Shown here one piece after another: positions 1-12,691 of a DNA stretch of 64,000 nucleotides. A program made the position numbers and the translations under genes. The notes under the pieces were generated by a model, which saw nothing but the letters and a program-made list of their open reading frames with translations, did not search any database and was not told where the DNA came from. Source of the DNA: Brugia malayi (taxonomy: Eukaryota > Nematoda > Chromadorea > Rhabditida > Onchocercidae); the NCBI RefSeq assembly GCF_000002995.4, contig NW_025062475.1, positions 11,784,187-11,848,186 on the forward strand, given 5' to 3'. Within the stretch, counting starts at the first letter, position 1. Each line of letters opens with the position of its first letter.

Positions 1-109
1 ATTTAGGGAGAATTTGAAAAAAAGATCCATATTATTACTTTTCTTTTTTATTTTCCTCTTTTCTTAACTTTTCTAAAAGTTTATTATTGAGCAAATATAT
101 TTCTTTCAG

Positions 110-1283
110 TGGTGTCAGATTTATTCATCGGGATTAACTCGAGCAAAACACGCATTCTTTGATGAATTTAATGTCCTTGAAACTTATCAACCAAGAGCTC
201 GTACAATGGGACATTTATTTTTGGTAATTTCTATCATAAATAATGGTTCAAAAAAAAAGAGAAGCATTTTTTAACATAAAATTTTATTTATATAAATAAA
301 AGTGACTTAAATAGATATTTATTAGTGAACAGTGAAATAACATTTTAAAAATGAATAATTTTTAATTTTTTTTTAATTTAATTTTAACTTTTTAATAATT
401 TTTAAGTTTGATCATTTGAATTTTAGTCATTTTAATAATGCACTAATATTTTATTTAATTTTTATTAATAGGTATTTTATAACTTTTTTTTTGCAAGATA
501 TTACCAAAATTTTGATTTTAAAATGTTATAATTATTTGTGATCAGCAATTAATTTACTCATTTGTACAAATAAATTAATGAAAAGAAAAAAGAAAGATTT
601 GAAAATTATTATATTTTCAAAAATTAATTGTAAAATTAAGCCTGAGCCACCAACGCCAGTACCAAATGCGCAACGTTATCAATATGATGCGGCAAAGGAA
701 GCGGAGCGAACTGCCTTTCTACAGATGAGAGATGCGGTTTGTTAGTAAAAATTTTTTGCTAATTTTTGAACTGTTATTATTATAATTTGATTATTTTGAA
801 ATTTGGATAACTTACAATATTTTTCACTCTTAATAAGAAAAATGAAATTGAGCAAAAGGTTATTATTACTATTATTTATTATCATTATTACCATTAATTA
901 TTACGTTACAAATAAAATAATAATTATTTCCTTTAGATAATGATTATGTGAAGTAAATAAAGTGAAAATAATATTTAACTTAGTCAAAGTTTTTTTGAAG
1001 TCGAGTATTATTTAACCAATATAATTAAAAAAGTCTTCAATTTAAAAAAAGAAAAAGTAAAGCAACAATAGCTATTTTTTTATGCAAAATTTTTTAGCAT
1101 TATGAAAATGAATATACATACCTAGAAAAATTGAATCGTGAATTAGGAGAAAATGGAAATATTACTAAACAATCACAAAATGAAAATCAAAATGATTTAT
1201 CAAATATGCCAAAAATTGAAGGACCAGTTTTAATCGAATTTCATGCTGATTCAGAAACAGATGATGATGACTATTCTATATAA
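110..1283 (+). CDS. szy-2: Protein phosphatase inhibitor 2 (IPP-2/PPP1R2 family), 3' part
   Basis: Inhibitor-2 binds and restrains the catalytic subunit of protein phosphatase 1; the C. elegans member is szy-2. Three exons are visible: 110-223, 641-736 and 1098-1283, all joined in phase 0, giving 131 residues and a stop at 1281-1283. The 5' end lies left of the window, so this is a partial gene. The match rests on conserved family blocks in the right order. FFDEFNVLETYQP resembles the vertebrate KWDEMNILATYHP block, and MGHLFLPEPPTP resembles its MKIDEPSTP continuation. HYENE corresponds to the HYNE element that enters the PP1 active site. The tail is acidic (DSETDDDDYSI), as is usual for the family. 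The acceptor before 641 has a poor pyrimidine tract, but reading frame and family order support it. Symbol given by family assignment. Confidence 0.82.
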
Positions 1284-1451
1284 TAATACTATTAAAATTT
1301 TTAATTTCTTATTTTATTTCGAATAATTTAATTAATTTATTGCACAATGCATGATATTTTTTGCAATTAATTATTATATAAATTTCAAAATGAAAGGAAA
1401 ATTATATATTTTAAATGATTTGTATAGTATATTATTGATAATTCATCGGTA

Positions 1452-2902
1452 TCATTTATCACTAGTGATTATTTCATTGTTGTTAATGTAAAGTTGATAT
1501 ATAAATCCTAATTTCTTATTACCACTACTTGTTGCTTTCACATAACAAACATTACGACCAATTTCAAAATGTGTCTTTGTACCGTCCTCCAAAAATTCAC
1601 CCTGAAAATTTCATTCAAAATTTAACTTACATATTTAAAATGCCAAATACTAATTTTTTGATTACTTATACACTTCAATCTTATTTTTATTAATCTTAGA
1701 TTATCAAATTTTTTGCAATTTTATTAGTGTCAATAAATTTTCATTCGATTTCTAATTTCTCATCTAACTATTTTATAATTTCTTTTATCTACCTCCAATA
1801 TTAGAGTAAAAATTTTCTTACCGCAGTATTCATTTTTTGACCATTCACCCAAATATCCATTGTTCCTTTATCTAAAAAAAAAGAAAAGAAAATATTATCT
1901 TTATTTGGAAAAAATATATTTAAGTATTACTTTATTTATCTTTATTTGGAAAAAATATGCTTAATTATTATTTTATTGTTATTATTTTAAGCTAATTTTT
2001 TTTTCTTTTGATATTATAATTATAATAATTAATATCATCATTATTATTATTTTAGGGTGATTTTTAAAAATAACACTATTTTATGCTAAATCTTTTGTGA
2101 AATGGCATTTAGTACTTTTTATTTTATGAATATACGCAAGCAAAAGCTATTTCAAACTTTTCATCATTTTGTTAAATTTCTATTATAATTCATTTTTGAT
2201 TTTGTAAAAATGTTTCAAAATTAGAAATTGAAGTTAGAAAAAAAAGGTATGACAAGCCTAAGCAAATGCGTGTCTCTTGACCATCCAAAATTGTTGTCCA
2301 ACTTTTTAACTTTTTTGCAACTTCTTCTCGAAATTTTTCATATGATTTACCATTTACTTCCAATGTATATTCATATAAAAATGTTCCCAATGCTTCCACA
2401 TTAATCACACATTTAAATTTGCCAATATCAAAAATTTCTTTACCAACAAGACTAAACATCCAATTTCTTCTCAAAATTTCCTAAAATATTATTCGATAAA
2501 TGATATAAAATTTTGAACAAACAGAAAAATACAATGTATTAATTATTACTAACTTAATTTTAAAAATGAAAAAAAAAAAATTTCTCTAATATCATGCAAT
2601 TAATTTAAACTTTTGATAATTTTCATTAGTGCTAAAATGTTTTATGCTGAAATAAAATCAAATTCAAACAATCTTTTTTTCAGACATATTTCTATTTTAA
2701 TTAAAAATCAAGCAAACAGAAAAAGAATTTATGAAGTTAAAAACGAAAAAATGAAAAGAAGAAAATTTTTCAGTAAACAAACTTTTCCATCAACTCGTAT
2801 AACTCGTTTACCACTTGCAGTACCATGCTCAAATTCAATTTCATATATTCGATCATGTACAGGTACCGACCAATGTGCTACAATATCTTGCTTATCTGTC
2901 AT
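1452..2902 (-). CDS. FAIM: Fas apoptotic inhibitory molecule (FAIM)
   Basis: FAIM is a small soluble beta-rich protein, linked in animals to protection from apoptosis and protein aggregation. Four exons on the minus strand: 2902-2783, 2480-2258, 1871-1822 and 1601-1452. They encode 180 residues, against about 179 in human FAIM. Recognisable blocks in order are YEIEFEHGTASGKRVIRVDGK, RRNWMFSLVGKEIFDIGK, YEYTLEVNGKS, DKGTMDIWVNGQK, and EDGTKTHFEIG, each close to the vertebrate protein. The start is the first ATG in the exon and gives the family's MTD N-terminus. The exon 2 to exon 3 junction only stays in frame if exon 2 ends at 2258 and the intron begins GC (2257-2256), so a GC-AG intron is inferred. 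The gene converges on inhibitor-2, with only about 170 bp between the two stops. Confidence 0.9.
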
Positions 2903-5663
2903 CCTACCAAAAAAAAAATAAACAAATTATTTTCATTTAAATAAAATTAAACAAACCAAAATAAAAGAAAAAAAAAAGAACAAACAAATAAGAAGAAAGA
3001 GGAAGATTCTAAAACAGGTCACGTAAGTGTCCTAATATGCTATAGTCAAATTTAATAATAAACAAGTTAAATTTATTTTATGATATTAGCTGAAAATAAA
3101 ACGAATAAAATGCAAAATGTGCTAATCATTCTCGTTTTGATGTTTCTATAGCAACGTGAACATTTCATTTCCAACTGGTAACTGAAAGATAAATGTAAAA
3201 TGCAAATAGCTATAGCAAGTACAGCACATGGAATGAACTGATACTGCTAGCTGGTATCAGCCATTTCCGGATAATCGTATCGATCATTGCTAACTGACGG
3301 TATCAGCCATTTCCGGACAATCATATCGATCATTGCTAGAGGACAGTATCAGCCATTTCCAGACAATCATATCGATCATTGCTAGATGACGGTATCAGCC
3401 ATTTCCAGACAATCATATCGATCATTGCTAGATGACGGTATCAGCCATTTCCGGATAATCATATCGATCATTGCTAGATGACGGTATCAGCCATTTCCGG
3501 ATAATCATATCGATCATTGCTAGATGACGGTATCAGCCATTTCCGGATAATCATATCGATCATTGCTAACTGACGGTATCAGCCATTTCCGCATAGTCAT
3601 GTCTATCATTGCTGGGTAACCTTATCAGCCACTGCCAGATAATCACATTGATTATTGCAGGATTATCATATCGATCATTGCTGGATGGCCATATCGATTA
3701 CTGTTAAGCAATTATTTCAGAAAGCATTCCCATCAGGAATGCAGTGATAAAGTTAGCTAATTTCAGGTAGAATAGTTCGCCTTATAGCCTTTTTGAGATA
3801 TTTAAGATTCGTTATGATAAAATTATTTTTATTGACTAAATATTAAATTTCCGAACTTTCTTTTACTTTAAATCTAATTTAACATCAAATGAATGAGTTG
3901 TTATTTTTGCTTAAATGCAACACTATTTATTATACTCGCAAATCTGTGAATTTATTTTTTTTTTTTTAAAAAATTTACAATTAAACAAGTTAATTTCAAT
4001 TTAATGAATTTTGATTACATATAACATTTCTGGCACCAAACTATATCATCCTGAAATGTTTACTGAAATGAATGTCCTAATCAAATGTACATTGTCATTA
4101 TGTCATCATTTTTCATAACTAAAAAATTCATATAACTTTAAGCAATTACATAATTTTTCTCTTAACTTTAACTTTAGCATTATTTTTGAACAAAATTATT
4201 GCTACACAATTATACAATTAAATTTAAATTATTGTTATAATTTCTTCATATGGTTATGTAACTTAATTTCAAATTTATTGAAAAAGAAAGAATTCATTTC
4301 TTTTTTTGAAATTGCATTGTTTAAAGCATTTTTTTATATATTTGTACAAAAATTAGGTTTTAAAATTTTTTTAAAAAAATGTTAAATCAAAGTTGATCTT
4401 TGGTTATTAAGAATAGTAAATAAATAAATTTGCGTATAATATTTGCTAGAAATGCTTTATCTAATGAAAATGTTGAATTAATAAATGTAACTTTTGATTG
4501 ATTAGAGTTTTAAAAAGTTAATTTATTAAAAATTGTTAAAATTCTGCATCATTATTAACGTTTAAAAATAAATTTATTATCATTAAATTTTACTCTGTTA
4601 AAAAAGAAATTAAATATTGATAAAAATTGGAAAACATTTATTTGCCAAATTTGCTTATTGTTTATTGTTTCTTTTTTCTTCAAAAGAATTAACTAATTTT
4701 ATTGAATTATATTTATTTATGTGTTAAGTGTGTAGTAAAAAAATGATTATTTCAAAAAAAAAAAAAAAAATTAATTTTGCAAATAAAAAATAATAATACA
4801 ATAAATAAACACTAAAGTAGCATAGAATATAAAATATTCTAGATGGAACATACAAAAAAAATTAGAAATAATAATAAAGGAATGAATAATTATTTGATTT
4901 TCTAGACGTAAAAAAATTTCATCCGTTCCGCTACGTTATATTTTTTTTTTTGATGTAAATAATTGATATGATAAGAAGAAATTATCATTTTATAGACGCA
5001 TTGCTAGCAATAAATTATTTTATTACTTATATTTACTTTCAAAAAAACTTTTTTACTTTTTCTTTTATTAATAATTCGCGAATATTTTTCTTAACAATAC
5101 TTTAATTTCTGATTCAATTTTTTTAGAAAAAAAAGGAATAAACTAATGCAGATTATTTGACCTTTATCAGACTTAATGATGAATTATTTATTCGATCGCT
5201 ACTTGTTTCAATGATAGATTTAATTGATTGTTATTTGATTCAGTGGTAGATTGATTGATTTTTTTTTTTTTTTTTTGACCCCAACTGCTAATTTTAATGA
5301 TGTAAATTTGTCTAAATCATCTAAATTGCAAATTTAAATTACGAAAACCATTCAAAAATGAAAAGGAATAAAGTTGAAATCATCATTTTTATCAATTTTA
5401 AAAATCAATATAGTTCATTTCATTTTTTTTTTTTTTTTCAGATTCTTTTTTTAAAAATAGGAAAATAAAGTGCATGAAGTAAGTAATGCTCATTTGTAAA
5501 ATGTATTATTTCATCTTTCAAAATCTGAACCCACCTTTTTTTTCTCAAGATTTCTATTTTTAATTTTATTGAAAAAATCATTTACTTATCTATTTAACCT
5601 TCAATTGATAAATATTACGTTTTGAAAAAACAAAGAAAAAAAAACAATGAAATAAAATAAAAT
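2903..5663. other. Intergenic region between FAIM and uridine phosphorylase
   Basis: No gene is recognised here. It carries the FAIM 5' flank, a 46-bp minisatellite (3253-3690), a short hairpin at 3724-3742, and then about 1.9 kb of AT-rich sequence with many A and T runs up to the 3' end of the uridine phosphorylase gene. Confidence 0.6.
3253..3690. repeat. 46-bp minisatellite, about 8-9 copies
   Basis: Tandem copies begin at 3253, 3299, 3345, 3391, 3437, 3483, 3529 and 3575, each opening with (g/a)gtatcagccatttcc and ending near gctagatgac or gctaactgac. The period is exactly 46 bp for eight starts. From about 3621 the copies decay (cttatcagccactgcc) and a truncated copy follows to about 3690. 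Copies differ mainly by cggata/agacaa variants. The array is clearly less AT-rich than its surroundings and contains repeated ATCGAT sites. Confidence 0.95.
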
Positions 5664-6938
5664 TTAGTATAATTTCAATTGTTGTTTAATATATGCACTG
5701 ATTACTTTGAAAATACGCATTTCAAATTCATTTAAATCATTATGTCCCAATAATACTTGATCATTCTTCAATCGATCCAATAAAGCAACACAAATTACTG
5801 CTGCTAAAAGAATAAAAAATTTAATTATTTTAGCATTTTTTAAATAAAAGAACAATATTCATTGTTCAATAATAAAATTAGTAAAATTTAAAACAAAGTT
5901 TAAAAATGTTTTTTTTTTTTAAAAAAAAAGTTATTATATTATTTTAGAGATAAATTATTATTTAATAAAATTTACTTCACCTTTTATATTGGCACGATTA
6001 AATAATGCTGCAAAACCTAATGATTCCATTTCTATATTTCGTACACCCAATTTATGCAAATGATTGAGAAATGCAAATTTTTCCTCTTCTGTATACTCAC
6101 AAAATGCACCATCCATTCTTGTTTGCTCTAAAAATTTTTCCATTTTTTTTTTTTAAATTATTATTTTATTATTTCTAAAATTTTAACAAAAAAAAATTAA
6201 ATTCGAAAAAAAAAAAAAAAAAAAAATTTAAAATTTTTTTTTTTTTTTGTAAGAAAAAATTTATCCTGTTACAAATATCATTCAAGAAAAAAAGATTTAG
6301 TTAGAATAATTTTTTCTGGAAAAAAATTTTTTTTTTTTTTTGGAATTATTTTTTTCATATCAAATTATTAAAATGAGAATAATTGAAATTAAAGAAAAAA
6401 AAAAGCTGTAGACATGATATTACCTTCATAAAAATCATTAGCACTTAAGGTTTTTCCAATTTGAACAGGTAGTTGTAATTGATGTGCTACATTATATAAT
6501 TGATGATACACTTCTGCATCGAAGACACTTGCTCGTAAAATCTGCAATTAATTAATAAAATGTACAATTATTTCAAAATATAATTTATTTATAATTTTTA
6601 AAAAGTATAAAAAGAATTTTAATGTAATATATATAAAAACATCAAACCTTTTTACCCATAATACATTGAACATATTTGTCATGTAGTTCACCATTTAATG
6701 CTCCATTTGTAAGTACCAATGTACCAGGTGGTACACCAATACCACCTGAGGTACCCAATCGTATTGCCACTACATCTTTTGCATTTGCATAATGGAGTAA
6801 TTTGATTAGTTCAATGATAACAATACTTGCTGATGGTGCACCAATGCCATGCTATATTTAATATTTTAAATGCAAATATTATTTACATTTTATTAATGAC
6901 TGCACTTGTTTTTTCTTAATTAGTTTTAAACATAATCG

Positions 6939-6975
<37 letters not shown>

Positions 6976-8151
6976 AAAAGAAAACCACAATACATTCTTA
7001 TTTTTTAGAAATATAATTTTTTTTTTCTAATATTTAAACATATTTTAATTGAAAAACAAATATTTAATAAAATATGAAAACAATTAAATTGTAATTTAAC
7101 AAATTAATTTTTTTTTAAATATCTTTTTTTATATATTATCTATTCGTTGCTTGCTTGATGGAAAAAAAAGAAATATAAATAAATATAAGTAAAGATATTG
7201 TAATAAACAAAAACTAACATTAACCCAAAGTACTTGACCTGTTTTATACATTGAATAACGATCAGTTGTACTTAAATTATCAGACATACTTATACCCAAT
7301 TCTTTAGCGAACATTTCCGCATAATTCTTCATTCGTTGCATGCTTCCACCCATGCAGAGAAACTGTAAAACTTGCAAGTTTGCATGCAAGTTATTACATG
7401 AAATGCTTGCAAGTCTATGTAAAACCATCTACTATCATTTATCAGTACCCACAGTAAATGATTATGTACCCATTTTTACATAATGATAAAAAAAAAGCAA
7501 ATTGCCTACATTTAAATATCTAAATGATTACAATGACTAAAAATATCTCAGCTGCAAATTTGCAATTTTTTTTTTTAAATGTGTACTTTTTAAAAATATG
7601 TCTTAAAGGATAATTTAAGAAGATGAATAAATTAATTAAAAATATTTTTTTAAAAATGTAGGCTGAATACTTTTAATAATTATATAATATGATTTATTTA
7701 AGAGTTAAATATTATATTTGATTGATATATATGTCTTATAGATAACATTTAATCAGTAATAGCATTTTGATAAAAAATGAATATTTAAATAAATAAATAA
7801 ATCTATCGCATATTCAGTTGGACTATGGACGAGTAATTTGACTTATGTAAACTTAAAATGTAAATTAAAATACTTTTAGTAATAATCAATAAATTCAGTA
7901 TTTCAATTTTTAGTGTTCCCCTTAATTAAGTCTTAATTTCCTCTAATCTTAGTAAATTTATTTGTAATAAAATAAGATAGTTTAGTTTTAAAGACTAAAA
8001 TTGTATAAGCTCCAAGGTGTATAACCTTAACATCGCCAAACATCTTCGGGAGATCAGTTGAATTTTTCGTAATTCCAAGATGATGAAAATGATCATCGGA
8101 TTGCTTTTCCAGTGCTGTGTTATGAATATGAACCATTTTGTCATTCATCAT
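5664..8151 (-). CDS. upp-1: Uridine phosphorylase
   Basis: Catalyses reversible phosphorolysis of uridine to uracil and ribose-1-phosphate in cytosolic pyrimidine salvage. Six exons on the minus strand: 8151-8026, 7362-7219, 6851-6648, 6541-6424, 6127-5981 and 5803-5664; phases agree at every junction and give 292 residues. Family motifs occur in order: FGDVK then FLCMGGSMQRM (phosphate-binding region, residues about 39-52), STTDRYSMYKTGQVL, HGIGAPSASIV, RLGTSGGIG (phosphate loop, about residues 119-127), FYEEQTRMDGAFCEY, and GVRNIEMES (ribose/substrate site). The start is the first of two consecutive Met codons. It follows the PNP/UDP phosphorylase superfamily and resembles animal UPP1/UPP2 rather than purine phosphorylases. 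Introns contain long poly-A and poly-T tracts, including one A run of more than 30 bases near 6942-6973. Confidence 0.93.
6942..6973. repeat. Poly-A tract of more than 30 bases
   Basis: Uninterrupted A run in the second intron of the uridine phosphorylase gene, the longest homopolymer noticed in the window. Length is likely to vary between assemblies or individuals. Confidence 0.9.
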
Positions 8152-11100
8152 TTTCTTTTAATTTTAATTTTTATTTTTTCTTTCTTTAAAACGTTTTTGC
8201 AAAAGGTTAGCACTCTAAAATAAAAGATTTTAGCAGAATTATTCATAATTATATAATTAATTTCGTATTTTTTAAAATTATTTACGTTTGTTATATCATT
8301 GATAAAAATTAAATAAAATAGCAAAAAATTTAATGATATAATTGAAAACAGTGTTACATTAGCATAACAATAATATTAATATTATCAATAATATCAATTA
8401 CTCAAATTCAAAAAATTTATTCAAACAATAAAAATGTAATATGTAATCGTTTGAATTCTTATTATTAAAAAATTCAAGGAAATGCTAACTCCATATTTTT
8501 ATTAGAAATTTTTTTTACATTTTTAACAAAACTATCAAATATTTCTAAAATTTAAAAAGTAACAAAATAGAATATAATAATAAAAATGAAACAAAAAAAA
8601 AAAAAGAATTTAAAAAACGAAAAAAAAAATTCTCAAACTATATAGTCTAATATGAATTTAATACCATTTTTATTTTTCTTATTATTACTTCTCTTTTTCT
8701 TTTTTTCTTTTGTTTTTTTTTTTTTTTTTTTTTTTTTGTATGTGTTCTTGAAATATTAAAATTTTGCAATAAATAAGAATTAAAAAATGTGCAATGTTTA
8801 GAAAACATAAAAATTTTTTGCTGCATAAATCTAAACTAAATTAACTTTCTGTTATAACCAACATTAGTAATTTTTCCTCCTTTTTTTTAAACATTCAACT
8901 TATCCTAGCAAAAATAAAACAATAAAAAAAAAAAAAAGTGTAGAAGAGAAAAATATTTTACAAGACTAATCGAAATATAAAAACGTAAAAAATTTTCACT
9001 TACTCATCATCATTAAACAAAATATTATTAAATTATGATTCATAAACAGTAATATATTTTCTATTTGATATATTCACAAAACAAAATATTCCATTTCACT
9101 AGATAATACTTCTTCATTTGTTTGTTATTCATTTATTTATTTGTTTAGCAACAGTAATATTTTTTTTTTTTGTTTAAATAATACCTATCCTATCTTCTTT
9201 CCCTAAATTTAAAACTTATACTGCTAACTAATATTGTGTGTTTTGTTGATAACATTCACCTATTTATATTTTTTCAGATAAACAGATTATACTATACTAC
9301 ATTTAACTGTAACAACAAAAAAAAAAAAATTAAAGTAGAAAAAAAAAAATTAAGAAAAAAATTTAACAAACAGGTTATTACAGTGATTAAGAATTCACTT
9401 ATCTTTTGTCTTTTTTTTTTTTTCTTCGTCTTCTTTTTTTTTTTTTTTTTTTTTAAATAGATGAACAAATGAGCTATCATTGAAATTAATTTCAATGGTA
9501 CAGTTGATAGATATGAAATATTTTTTTTTTAAAAAAAAAAAAACTGAAAGTTAAATATGTATGCTGTAAAGAAATCTTTCCTCTTCATTTTGTTACAAAT
9601 TTTAAATTTCTACTACAAAAGTTAAATTAATCTCTGTATGAACGAGTAAATGCACTAAGAATACTTTTTTCTTCTTTGTTACAACATTATGAGAAATACT
9701 ATTAATAATTTTTTTACTCAACAAATTTATCACAATGACTAATTTACTTATCAGATTAAGTGATAAGAGAAGAATTTATCAGATTAAATGATAAGAGAAG
9801 AATAAATGATACTAGAGGATGAAAATTTCTACGAGAAGCTATGTCTTTTAATTGAAATATCGATGAAATTGTTCTGGACATTTAGACATTTTGTTGATTC
9901 TCCCGCTTCTTTTTTTTCTCTTCCTTTATTGACCTTTCAAAGATTCACAGTCATTTTTTGCAGGTCAACATTCCTCTTGTTTATGAGTGGTTAACTCATG
10001 ATCGATATTATTTTGACGATGAAAACTATCATTCAACTTGTTTGTCATCATTCTTTTGTATTTTATTGCTATACTTTTGATAAAATCTTAATAGACAAAT
10101 AATTTGAGGGAAAAACGATGGCTTTCAATAAATGGAAACAATTATTTCTTAGAGTCAAAATTCATATGGATTATTCCACACTGATAAATAGACAAAATCC
10201 ATTATTAAATTCAATCTGTCGTTTGGCTAACAAGCAAAAACTGCCATTAATGATAAATCTTTAATCTTCTAACTCCTTCCCTTCTCTAAGGTTAAAGAAA
10301 AAAAAAAGAAAGAGACACCTACAGCTTTGCTAGAGCATATCAAAAGTCAGACCTTTCTGTACTGAAAGAAAAAGAATAAACCGTAAAAGTTTTATAAGTA
10401 AAGAAGTGAAAAGTCATTCATTAGATATCAACACAGTACATTTAATATTAATATCAATCACACAACTATGAATTCGTACAAAATATTGAAATTGTATACA
10501 AACCGTTAAACCAATATATTTCGTACCTGAATTACAAACTTCAAACACAACGTATGTCAAAATTTTAACTGATAACTCATGATGTAATACTAGAAAGGAG
10601 ATGCGGGTTAATAGTTGTAATAAAATAACTGATGATAGCTAATGTGAATGCTTACATCTGAGAAATGTGATTAAAATGAGATTAAATTTTTCTTTCCTCA
10701 ATTATTCATAGTTAGTGAAAAGAAATATGAAACCATACAAAACTAGATAGATTACAGGGGTAATTCATCACGGTCTAAAATTTTGTACATAAAGCAAAAA
10801 GATTTAGGTGAAGAGAATTTCGAGGCATGAAACAATAACAACCGAATATAATACAGAGAGATATCTTCAAAAATTTCAAATCCATTATTATCACAACTAG
10901 AAGTGTCAACCCGTTAAGGCTAAAAAAAAAAAAAAGTTAATATTTATAAATAAAACGCTTCGACTATGAGCTTAATGCACAAGCAAACAAATGAAGCCAA
11001 TGAAAGAATGAAAGACACTGGCAATATTCGATAGATACCACTATGATAAAGCCTGATAGAATTATTCGTAAATGATAAGAAAGAAAACACACAGAATCAA

Positions 11101-11979
11101 AATCTGTACAAAATGTGAATTCCATAAGTTATCATTCTGTGCATTCGTTCTTGAAATTAAGCATATTCTGAATTAGTTTTAATAATGCTGTTTATGTGAA
11201 TTGCTAGCTTATTGTTCGTTTGACCTGAAAAGCACAATAAATGATCACTTCTATGCGGCAAATTATTGCATGTTGCACAAGCTCTCTACAACCAAATTTC
11301 ATGTATTCAATATTGAGTTTAAATCAGCTGCAGATGATGTCCTTGAACATTTTAGTGGAATACTGGAACGTATTGTCTCTTTTTCTTCAGATGGCTGAAA
11401 AACAGAAACTTTTTAATCACTAATATTCTTTAATTTGGCAATAAGTAAAAGAAGGAAGCAAAAAAGTCAAAAACCTGTTTTTTCTTTTTAAAAAATTGCT
11501 TTACCGAAAAAAATAATCTTACCCGACTCATCAATCTTTATGAAAAATTAATTTTCCTCCACATTTCGTAATGAAAACGTCTCTCTAGTGTTGGCCTTGT
11601 TTTAAAAATTTTATATTCATGTTATGAATATAAATATTTCACGTTTCTCCTATATTTCTCCCATATTTCACATTTCCTAACCTACTTTGCATGTAATGTC
11701 ATCAGAAATGTTTGCATCAGTCACAGCACATAAGATATCCAATAGGATGATAGAACTTAAAGGTAGACCTATATATAAGTTATTTGGAGTTGATCATGGA
11801 TTCACTGCTTAGAGAACAAAACAGTTTATTAAATTCAGAAATCGATTTTGTTTTAAAAAAAATTGCAATCACTCAAATTCACGAATTTTGTTTCAAAATT
11901 TTCCTTGATTTAGCAGGAGTAAATATTCTGTCACCAGTTCCATAAATTGTTATTTTGGATGCCTGGAATTTCATGCATT
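8152..11979. other. Intergenic region, no recognisable gene
   Basis: About 3.8 kb between the uridine phosphorylase start and the golgin 3' end. The left part, to about 9.6 kb, is dominated by A/T runs, with a 20-bp perfect palindrome at 9478-9497. From about 9.8 kb the base composition becomes more balanced and homopolymers become rare, as in the adjoining golgin locus. The short ORFs here (for example 9806-9994 and 11201-11423 on the plus strand) show no family resemblance and no convincing splice context. The right part may include the golgin 3' UTR. Confidence 0.55.
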
Positions 11980-12153
11980 CTAATACTGAAATGAAAAAAG
12001 CGCTTCCTCTCAGTTTGTTCTTCCATATTTTACGCCATCAACATATTTTTGCATAATAAATATTGTGGCCTTTTTGTTTTGCCAGACTACCAATGAAAAG
12101 GTGAAATTTCTATTAACTTTACACAAACATCTGAAGTTTTTTTTGACACTAAC

Positions 12154-12691
12154 CTGAACCGGAAGAGAGTGAGGTGTTATTAAGGATTCTTTCTCCAGGA
12201 ATCGAACAAATTGCTCTGCCAAAGAAATATTCTGCTGAGGGAGCTTCGATGAACCACCAAAACCAAACCACCCCCTCGACGAGGAATGATTAGCAGCGTT
12301 AATTTTGGCAATTTCCTGAAAACAAAAGAAAAAAAGGTCAAAAAATATAGTAAAGAAGTCAACACAGTAAGAATTGGATTTCAAAAAATAGTCTAGCGAT
12401 CATATTTCTCATTCTAGTCGCTTTTTCATCAGCCAAATTTAAAATTGCCAACATATTCCTCTTTCATATTCAGATAGAATAGGTAGCTAAATTATTCCAA
12501 AAAATTACCTCTTGTGAATAACCTAGAACAGAAGCCAACAAGACAGCAATCTCTGGTTGTTTGTCTTTATCAGCAGTAAAATAAGACATAAACAGTTGAC
12601 GAAGCACTTGATCATCAATAGTATACGATGATACTGAAGCTACTGCTACTTGTGCATGTTCCTCAAGACTTGCTTCAAGTTCCTCAATCAT
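12154..12691 (-). other. GRAB (GRIP-related Arf-binding) domain exons of the golgin
   Basis: The last two confident golgin exons (12691-12509 and 12315-12154) encode residues about 1156-1270. LRQLFMSYFTADKDKQPEI and LLASVLGYSQEEIAKI match the human GMAP-210 pattern of a short helical pair before an Ile-Leu-Gly-(hydrophobic) segment. They are followed by the GWFGFGG linker and SLAEQFVRFLEKES, which parallels GWLGGGS and SELFVKFLETES in human. The serial match of three blocks is the strongest reason for the GMAP-210 call rather than a generic myosin-like coiled coil. Confidence 0.85.

Noticed and set aside
2613..2921. Plus-strand ORF across FAIM exon 1
   Set aside because: Antisense shadow of the FAIM first exon, which matches the family on the other strand.
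9236..9495. Overlapping ORFs on both strands
   Set aside because: Translations of poly-A and poly-T tracts (poly-Lys, poly-Phe); no codon or motif evidence.
11201..11423. Two overlapping plus-strand ORFs
   Set aside because: Composition is less extreme than elsewhere, but there is no recognisable domain and no consistent splice partners; possibly golgin 3' flank.
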